Assembly: GCA_004173355.1 (NCBI GenBank)
Contig: SEAD01000031.1
Coordinates: 1-39,711, forward strand
Direction of reading: 5' to 3'
Length of the DNA stretch: 39,711 nt
From: Chitinophagaceae bacterium
GTDB lineage: Bacteria > Bacteroidota > Bacteroidia > Chitinophagales > Chitinophagaceae
The notes under the pieces were generated by a model. That model was not told where the DNA came from. It did not search any database and saw only the letters and a program-made list of their open reading frames with translations. Of the stretch, positions 34,901 to 39,711 are shown one piece after another. The position numbers were made by a program, and so were the translations under genes. How positions within the stretch are numbered: the first letter of the stretch is position 1; each line of letters begins with the position of its first letter.

Positions 34901-37900
34901 CTGAAAGGCCTTCCTGCAAATACAACATCTTACACAGATAACAACCTGTTTGCAAACTCTGTAAGGTATTACAAGGTGCGTGCGATCAACCTGGGTGGCG
35001 ATAACGGATTCAGCAATGAAGACAGCGCACAGACCTGGGCTTACAACCCTGTAGTGGCGCCAGTCACTGCCAAATACATGCGGATCGGCACACAGTTGCA
35101 GGTACCGGTAACAGCTACCAGCCCGCTCAACGGTGCAATTACACTGAGTGCAACCAACCTGCCTGCCTTCGCCAGCTTTACTTCAAATGGCGGCTCAGGT
35201 ATCATTACATTCAACAATCCTCCTGCTTTCGGGACCTATCCTGACATCACCATTACCGCTACCGATCCGTTCGGATCCGGCAGTGCAGCCTTCCAGCTGG
35301 TGGTGAATGACAACTATAGCCCGGAACTGCCCGCTATCAGCCCGCTGAGCGTTAATGAAGGACAGACTTTCCCGCTGAACCTGGCTGCAACCGACCAGAA
35401 CGGTGCCGATGTACTGAGCTGGAGTTTCGTAGGACTGCCATCCTTTGTCACCCCGGTGATCAACGGTGGAAATGCCACGCTGAATATCACCCCAGGTTAT
35501 GCTGATCGTGGTACATACCCGGTAAGCGTACTGGTAAATGATGGTAATAATGGTTCAATAACGCGTTCATTCGTGCTTACGGTTAATGACGTGAATCCTA
35601 ACCAGCGTGTGTATGTAAACTTCTCCGGTCCGGGTAGCCCTGTGGCACCGGCACCATGGAACAGCACCAACATAATGCCTAACCTGAATGTGATACGTGC
35701 CAACCTGCTCGACCAGAGCGGTGCAGCGACAACCGTGTCACTGAGGGTAATGTCTACATGGGGTTCTATCGGAAATGGTTCAAACGTACTGGGTGTGAAT
35801 ACCGGTAACAATTCCGGTGTGTATCCTGATCCCGTAATGCAGACTGCATGGTGGACAGATGTCAACAATGCACAGCGTATCAAGATCTACGGTCTTGATC
35901 CTGCACAGAAATATACCTTTACCTTCTTCGGAAGCCGTACCGGTGTATCTGATAACCGCAGCACCAAATACACCCTGACCGGTGCAGAGGTGAGCAGTAC
36001 CACGCTGCAGGCAGCGAACAACAGCCAGAACCTGGCCTTTATCCAGAACGTTTACCCTGGAAACGATACATTCGAACTCCGTCTCGAAAAAGATGCAGGT
36101 TCATCCTTTGGCTACCTGAACGCAATGGTGATCGAGAAAGCATTCGACGACGCAACAGCACCGGCTCCGGCAAGGAACGTGGCAGTTGCCCTGACAGGTG
36201 GTGCAGCGAAACTGACCTGGATTGACGCGGCTTACAACGAAACCAGTTATGAAGTGTACCGCTCCACCCAACTGGATGGTGATTACAGCCTGGTCAAAGC
36301 GATCAACCCGAATGTGGAAACCTATACCGATACAACGATTTACGGTAACACCACATTCTTCTATACAATCAAGGGCCTGAACGCCAATGGCAGCTCATAC
36401 AGCGATACCGTAAGCATCACCACCGGCAACGGAACACCGGTGCTGCCCGCAATCGCCAACGTGGCCATGAGGATCCAGGAAACGCTGAATATCCCGATCA
36501 ACGTAACGGATGATGCCGGCGATGTGATTACTTTCACTGCCACCAACCTGCCTCCGTTCGCCACACTGACCGACAACGGTAACGGACAGGCTATCCTGAA
36601 ACTTACCCCAGGCAGCACGATCGGTATCTTCAACAACATCACCATCAAGGCAACCGATGCCGCTGGTGCATGGACTTCAAGGAGCTTCAATGTAAGCGTA
36701 CGGGATGTGTTCAACTCCGTATATGTAAACTTTGCCAATAACACCGCATATCCTGCACCGGCACCATGGAACAGCTTCACCAGCGTTCCATTCACCAACA
36801 AGGCGCTCACCAATATGGTGGATGATGGCGGCACCGCAACCGGTATCAGCATTACACAGCTGACCACATGGGAAGGTGGTAACGACCAGGGTGCCACAAC
36901 CGGTAACAATACCGGTGTGTTCCCGGATAATGTGATGAAAACGGTTTACTACCAGAGCAACACCACACCGATGCGTCTGCGCATCTCCGGACTGACTGCA
37001 CCGAATACGAAATACAACCTCGTATTCTTCGCCAGCCGTCTCGCAGGTGATGTAAGGAACAGCGTGTACACTGCCAACGGCCAGTCTGTAACCCTCAATG
37101 CATCGAGCAATACGCAGAACACGGTCCAGCTGAACGGGCTTACCTCAGACGGGACAGGTAATATCGAGTTCTCTGTAACCAAAGGCACAGGTTCGCCTTA
37201 CTCATACCTTGGCGCGATGGTGATCCAGTCCTATATCGATGACGGTACACCTCCGGCACCGGCCAACCTTGTTGCACTTGCAACATCAAAGACCGCAATC
37301 CGCCTGACATGGGCTGACAAGTCAAGTGATGAAACCGGGTTCGATATCGAAAGGGCAACATCACTGGCCGGACCGTATACCGTGATTGGTACGGTAGGTA
37401 CTGATGTGACCACCTACAACGATGCCAGCGGCCTTACTGCCAATACCATCTACTATTACAAGGTGCGTGGTAAAAAAGAAGGTCCGGTTTACTCAGGTTA
37501 CACCAACGTGGCCAGCACCTCGGCTTACCAGTACTCGGTGTTTATCAACTTCAACAGGTCGAACAACGCAGCCCAGCCATGGAACAACACGGCAAGGGCT
37601 CCGGAAGAGGGACGCGTATTCAGCAACCTGCGGAACGAACTCTGGAACCAGACCGGTATAAACATGACTATCGTGGACAACTTCAGCGGTGATAACCCTG
37701 ACGGTATGCACACCATGAATGGAAGTGGTATTTATCCGGACAACGTCCTCCGCAGTTCATGGTGGGTTGATGCGAACATTACCGCCCAACTGAAGATTTC
37801 GAACCTGAACCAGAACATGTACTATAGCTTCGTATTCCTGGGTAGCCGTAACGGGGCGGGTGACCGTACCAGCGTATACAGTATCGGAACGAAAAAGGTA

Positions 37901-38455
37901 TCGCTGAACGCATCGTTCAATACTTCACAGACCGTACAGATCGACAGGGTACGGCCAAACCAGAACGGCGAAGTATATATCACGGTATCGCTTGCACAAT
38001 ACGCGATGTATGCTTACCTGAACTCGCTTGTAATCAACGCCTACAATATCGGCGAAACAACTTCACTGGAAGAACCGGTTGATGGCGGAATGCCAGTTGC
38101 CAACCTGACCGGCAAGGCTGATCCGGTACCAAGCGGAATCACCGATGGTCCACGTGCTTCGGAGAACGGACCTGCGCTGATCACGAACGCAGGGGTTTAC
38201 CCGAATCCGTTCACCAACCAGCTGACAGTTGCTGCAACCTTCGAAAAATCACAGGAAAATGTGAGCATCCGTGTAACCGACATGGGTGGCCGCACGATCT
38301 TCCTGCAGAGCTACGGGAACGTACGGCAGGGAATCTGGAACCAGCAGGTTGATCTCTCCGGAAAATCACTTAAACCAGGAGTTTACCTCCTGCAGGTTGA
38401 AGGGGCCGACCGGACGAAACCACCGGTTGTATTCAAACTGATTAAAGCCCAATAA
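31901..38455 (+). CDS. Giant T9SS-secreted multidomain protein with an N-terminal esterase-like domain
   Basis: The 2184-residue protein has a signal peptide (1-23, cut after FSFA). Residues about 60-285 form an alpha/beta-hydrolase esterase domain with oxyanion HG at 99-100, nucleophile Ser179 in GLSAGG, Asp229 and His261 in LGHGCW. Then follow an Ig-like domain (about 290-365), FN3 domains (about 456-540, 545-630, 640-725), a LamG-like domain (about 733-941), FN3 (953-1048), two cadherin-like domains (1050-1234), and three copies of an unnamed module (1237-1415, 1607-1779, 1880-2050) separated by FN3 and cadherin-like units. A type A T9SS sorting domain (GVYPNPFTNQLTV onward, about 2095-2184) ends the protein. 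ATG 31901 was chosen for the signal peptide; the frame is open to 31724. It is expected to be anchored on the cell surface. Confidence 0.9.
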   Translation: MKLLSKQFLVLLVMSLLVQFSFAQVMDPSDPVVEYSGGNVAQPANGQVGDWVKTTRLNWNSNEYKCYIYKGNIFRLKFPKTYQHNVADGKTYPVMVFFHGLGESADENMYDNEYQLYHGGQLHMNAVNAGKFDGYLLYMQNQYGFFGATHFDALNEIVRNFLVPQNKVDINRILLNGLSAGGQACWEMAIRHPTLIAATLPISAALSSFQSSSDILKFIPIWHFQGGLDKNPNPGVSEALGASIIAAGGNYKYTKYPLLGHGCWTSAWAEPDFYPFMLRANKLNPIPLFGKYEFCPDENVNVTLGISTGFSGYRWSKDGVVMPGETSNTLVLNGTQAAKFGTYAVSVLRGSTWSAYSPNPVVVKLKAQTVTPVITTLGLLSRALPSPDGNTTVTMAQPEGYASYQWVREGSATVLSTTNTLTVNTTGSYKVRVTEQFGCSTDYSPLFNVVNANGPNKPDMPTQVIATAINLTSMKIDWTQNPHPDFNETNFEVYQATQAGGPYVMAGITGADQTSDTITGLVEGTKYYYIVRAINNTGASATTAEITGSTIADNQPPTTPQNFRITASTTNSATVAWNASTDNIGIQVYDIFINDVKSYVTTGTSFTLYNLSAAVGGYNFYVRARDINNNSSAASNIVYFMQPNPLPAGPAAPSAFTATTVSAKQVNLAWTDNATDETGYQILRSTNIATGYTIIALTGPNVTTWLDSNSLAANTRYFYRLNAVYKFGTTGYAGLPGASWKLDNGYTDASGNNKTLSGGGSPVFNATDKKEGTHSIQFNGTSQQAEINTATGDYARGTYNARTVSLWMKSTVNTGYRIAFDLGGSDNGIAIGIENNVLRAGIASNNIRKSISTPYSSNAWNFITVVYSVNSLKLYVNGVLAAQDLALGFNSVGATTNASRIGYFNGTNALNAGTLRFTGLMDDASVHTIALSERQILNLMNDATTAATTSIIPAKPAQATNLAATALSSSTTHITWSDNSNNETGFELYKSDNDNTNFVLLKGLPANTTSYTDNNLFANSVRYYKVRAINLGGDNGFSNEDSAQTWAYNPVVAPVTAKYMRIGTQLQVPVTATSPLNGAITLSATNLPAFASFTSNGGSGIITFNNPPAFGTYPDITITATDPFGSGSAAFQLVVNDNYSPELPAISPLSVNEGQTFPLNLAATDQNGADVLSWSFVGLPSFVTPVINGGNATLNITPGYADRGTYPVSVLVNDGNNGSITRSFVLTVNDVNPNQRVYVNFSGPGSPVAPAPWNSTNIMPNLNVIRANLLDQSGAATTVSLRVMSTWGSIGNGSNVLGVNTGNNSGVYPDPVMQTAWWTDVNNAQRIKIYGLDPAQKYTFTFFGSRTGVSDNRSTKYTLTGAEVSSTTLQAANNSQNLAFIQNVYPGNDTFELRLEKDAGSSFGYLNAMVIEKAFDDATAPAPARNVAVALTGGAAKLTWIDAAYNETSYEVYRSTQLDGDYSLVKAINPNVETYTDTTIYGNTTFFYTIKGLNANGSSYSDTVSITTGNGTPVLPAIANVAMRIQETLNIPINVTDDAGDVITFTATNLPPFATLTDNGNGQAILKLTPGSTIGIFNNITIKATDAAGAWTSRSFNVSVRDVFNSVYVNFANNTAYPAPAPWNSFTSVPFTNKALTNMVDDGGTATGISITQLTTWEGGNDQGATTGNNTGVFPDNVMKTVYYQSNTTPMRLRISGLTAPNTKYNLVFFASRLAGDVRNSVYTANGQSVTLNASSNTQNTVQLNGLTSDGTGNIEFSVTKGTGSPYSYLGAMVIQSYIDDGTPPAPANLVALATSKTAIRLTWADKSSDETGFDIERATSLAGPYTVIGTVGTDVTTYNDASGLTANTIYYYKVRGKKEGPVYSGYTNVASTSAYQYSVFINFNRSNNAAQPWNNTARAPEEGRVFSNLRNELWNQTGINMTIVDNFSGDNPDGMHTMNGSGIYPDNVLRSSWWVDANITAQLKISNLNQNMYYSFVFLGSRNGAGDRTSVYSIGTKKVSLNASFNTSQTVQIDRVRPNQNGEVYITVSLAQYAMYAYLNSLVINAYNIGETTSLEEPVDGGMPVANLTGKADPVPSGITDGPRASENGPALITNAGVYPNPFTNQLTVAATFEKSQENVSIRVTDMGGRTIFLQSYGNVRQGIWNQQVDLSGKSLKPGVYLLQVEGADRTKPPVVFKLIKAQ
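35609..36148 (+). repeat. Unnamed module, copy 1 (of 3)
   Basis: About 180 residues beginning VYVNFSGPGS. The shared pattern is [V]-Y/F-V/I-N-F at the start, then APWN, then G-V/I-YPD-x-V, then a Trp/Tyr pair, F-F/L-x-SR, Y-x-x-x-G, and a C-terminal Y-L-x-(A/S)-(M/L)-V-I. Copies 1 and 2 share a 21-bp identical stretch at 35645-35665 and 36755-36775. Confidence 0.75.
36719..37237 (+). repeat. Unnamed module, copy 2 (of 3)
   Basis: About 173 residues beginning VYVNFANNTA, with APAPWN, GVFPDNVM, VFFASR, and YLGAMVIQ in the same order as copy 1. A second near-identical DNA stretch is shared with copy 1 (35801-35822 versus 36899-36920, one difference). Confidence 0.75.
37538..38050 (+). repeat. 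Unnamed module, copy 3 (of 3)
   Basis: About 171 residues beginning VFINFNRSNN, with QPWN, GIYPDNVL, VFLGSR and YLNSLVIN in the same order. It is more diverged at the start, lacks the Ala-Pro run before PWN, and directly precedes the linker to the sorting domain. Confidence 0.72.
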
Positions 38456-38461
38456 CACTAC

Positions 38462-38490
38462 AGAAAAGTCCGGTTCACCCGGACTTTTCT
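38462..38490 (+). terminator. Intrinsic terminator of the giant gene
   Basis: A perfect 12-bp inverted repeat (AGAAAAGTCCGG and CCGGACTTTTCT) surrounds a 5-base loop, beginning 7 bp after the stop codon. The right arm carries TTTT, followed by a T-rich stretch. Confidence 0.88.
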
Positions 38491-38493
38491 TAT

Positions 38494-38501
38494 TAAATTT
38501 G
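38494..38501 (+). promoter_or_regulatory. Candidate -7 box for the chain-length gene
   Basis: TAAATTTG matches TANNTTTG exactly, 16 bp before the ATG at 38518 and just after the terminator. No TTTG was found at the -33 position. It suggests the next gene is transcribed independently. Confidence 0.4.
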
Positions 38502-38517
38502 CCCATTAAGCACTCCA

Positions 38518-39711
38518 ATGAAACTGATTTATGTTTTCCGGATCCTGTACCGCAAGAAATGGATCATTTTAGGCTGCGCCGCAATCGCGCTGATCGCAGC
38601 TTTTATTTTCACGATGAATGAAAAAAGGAGCTACCGCTCTGTTGCCCAGCTGGAAACCGGGTTTACAGACACACGTCGGCTCGTACTTCTCGATGAACAA
38701 TTCAGCCTTAGCCAGATAGATGTTAAGTTTAATAATGCTATCACGGAAATGCTGTCTGCAAAGATGATCAGCCTGCTTTCCTACAAGCTGGTGATGAATG
38801 ATCTCACTGCTACCAAACCATTCCGCCAGCAGGATCCCGATGCGCTCAAAAAGAACCCATCCCTGCAGGGAATAAACAAGCAGGAGATGATCCGCGCCTT
38901 CCTCCGTAAAAGCGATTCGATCCTGATCCTCAATCCGGGGATTGCGGGTGACAAAACGATGATGGATTTCCTGGCTTCCTATGGGTATGATATGGGAAGT
39001 GTAAAAGAGAACCTGAGTGTATCGAGGAACCAGCGCACCGACTTTATTAATATCGTGTTCCGTTCGGAGAACCCGGACCTCTCTGCCTACGCAGTCAATA
39101 TGTATACCAAGGAATTCCTGCGGTACAATGACCAGATCAACCGCGACCGGTCGCAGGAGTCGTCCGTTGCCCTGGATTCATTATCCCGGAGAAAGAAAAA
39201 AGAACTGGATGATAAAATTGCGGCAAAAGCCCGCTACATGACCGACTCGGTATCCTCCACGCTGGACCCGGCCCTGGTCAGCGGGAATATCCTCGGCCAG
39301 ATCAGCCAGATCGAATCCGGCCTTGCCGATGAGCAGGCAAGGGTACAGGACCTGAGCTACCAGTTGCAGCAGATCGAAACCCAGCTCCTGACTTCCAAAC
39401 AGCCAGTCGTCACCACCCGCCCCACACAGGGGGATGGGGGTGAGTACCTGCGGTTGCGGAAAGAATATTACGACCTCAAAGGGCAATACCAGTCCGGCGG
39501 GTCTTCCGATGCTGACCTCAAACGCCGGATGGATGAGGCCTATGCCCGCATGAATGCAGCTAAACCCGATGGTACCAACACCGGTGGGAGTGATAATGGT
39601 GGGTTTACACAAACCAATTCGCTCCAGGATCGCAAGATCAGCCTTGAAGGCCAGCTCCGTTCCGCCCGTTTCAAGATTGGTCAATATACCAGTAAACTCG
39701 GCCAGCTGAAT
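38518..39711 (+). CDS. Wzz/Wzc-type polysaccharide chain-length protein (partial, N-terminal part)
   Basis: The frame is open from ATG 38518 to the window end, giving the first 398 residues. It begins MKLIYVFRILYRKKW, followed by a membrane helix at about 15-33, then a periplasmic region that includes the segment SVAQLETGF and a long coiled-coil-like stretch (about 205-300). A Gly/Ser/Asp-rich linker (about 325-370) follows. This matches the Wzz/GumC/Wzc family, in which the periplasmic coil sets chain length. The second membrane helix and any tyrosine-kinase domain would lie beyond the window. It fits the polysaccharide locus directly upstream. Confidence 0.8.
   Translation, partial: MKLIYVFRILYRKKWIILGCAAIALIAAFIFTMNEKRSYRSVAQLETGFTDTRRLVLLDEQFSLSQIDVKFNNAITEMLSAKMISLLSYKLVMNDLTATKPFRQQDPDALKKNPSLQGINKQEMIRAFLRKSDSILILNPGIAGDKTMMDFLASYGYDMGSVKENLSVSRNQRTDFINIVFRSENPDLSAYAVNMYTKEFLRYNDQINRDRSQESSVALDSLSRRKKKELDDKIAAKARYMTDSVSSTLDPALVSGNILGQISQIESGLADEQARVQDLSYQLQQIETQLLTSKQPVVTTRPTQGDGGEYLRLRKEYYDLKGQYQSGGSSDADLKRRMDEAYARMNAAKPDGTNTGGSDNGGFTQTNSLQDRKISLEGQLRSARFKIGQYTSKLGQLN

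Noticed and set aside
31589-38455. CRISPR array or tandem DNA repeat in or before the giant gene
   Set aside because: The repeats are diverged protein modules inside one reading frame, about 500-1100 bp apart. No short regular repeat-spacer pattern is present anywhere in the window.
24157-38455. Genomic island with integrase and attachment sites around the polysaccharide locus
   Set aside because: No integrase, transposase, tRNA or flanking direct repeat was seen, and codon use looks similar to that of neighbouring genes by eye. The right boundary lies outside the window.

Overview
The window comes from a member of the Bacteroidota, most likely the Chitinophagales (Chitinophagaceae-like). 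The evidence is a type IX secretion (T9SS) C-terminal sorting domain, the rpmB-rpmG-DUF4295 ribosomal trio, a Bacteroidota bacillithiol synthase (BshC), an outer-membrane beta-barrel receptor with a carboxypeptidase-regulatory-like N-terminus, and repeated TANNTTTG promoter boxes, two with a TTTG box at the expected N19-N20 spacing and one at N22. Shine-Dalgarno sites are essentially absent, as expected for the phylum, so starts were chosen from family N-termini, signal peptides and spacing. The family and organism assignments are from memory of the families, not from a search.

Positions 1-23822 look like ordinary chromosomal housekeeping sequence. In order they hold: the end of an unidentified gene; a LysE-type exporter; a membrane [4Fe-4S] dicluster protein (minus); a PyrR-like phosphoribosyltransferase; a DUF2279 protein (minus); a phosphohexomutase with pcm; lpdA (minus); an outer-membrane receptor; a small lipoprotein; an AI-2E/PerM permease; rpmB-rpmG-DUF4295; ftsY; a gluconokinase; rimO; a YwqK/MORN-like secreted protein; a small membrane protein with a probable TTG start; an NADP-type aldehyde dehydrogenase; a sterol-desaturase-family protein (minus); bshC; and a membrane endonuclease/exonuclease/phosphatase (EEP) protein whose GDFN-type catalytic motif appears to be lost.

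From 24157 to the end of the window is a surface-polysaccharide locus, all on the plus strand. A single-domain degenerate receiver is followed by an initiating phosphoglycosyl transferase with its own receiver-like N-terminal domain. Then come a GT2 glycosyltransferase, a FAD-dependent oxidoreductase, an SDR, a GT4 glycosyltransferase, a SAM methyltransferase and an acyltransferase, with intergenic gaps of 2-45 bp. After a 312-bp non-coding gap there is a 2184-residue secreted T9SS protein. It starts with a Ser-Asp-His esterase-like domain and continues with FN3, LamG-like and cadherin-like modules and three copies of a roughly 170-180-residue module that I cannot name. A strong terminator and new promoter follow. 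The last gene is a Wzz/Wzc-type chain-length protein, cut by the window edge.

The most interesting parts are the receiver-like control layer on the first sugar-transfer step, the large esterase/adhesin placed inside the polysaccharide locus, its triplicated module, and the EEP protein with a missing catalytic motif. No tRNA, rRNA, CRISPR array, insertion sequence or prophage gene was seen.
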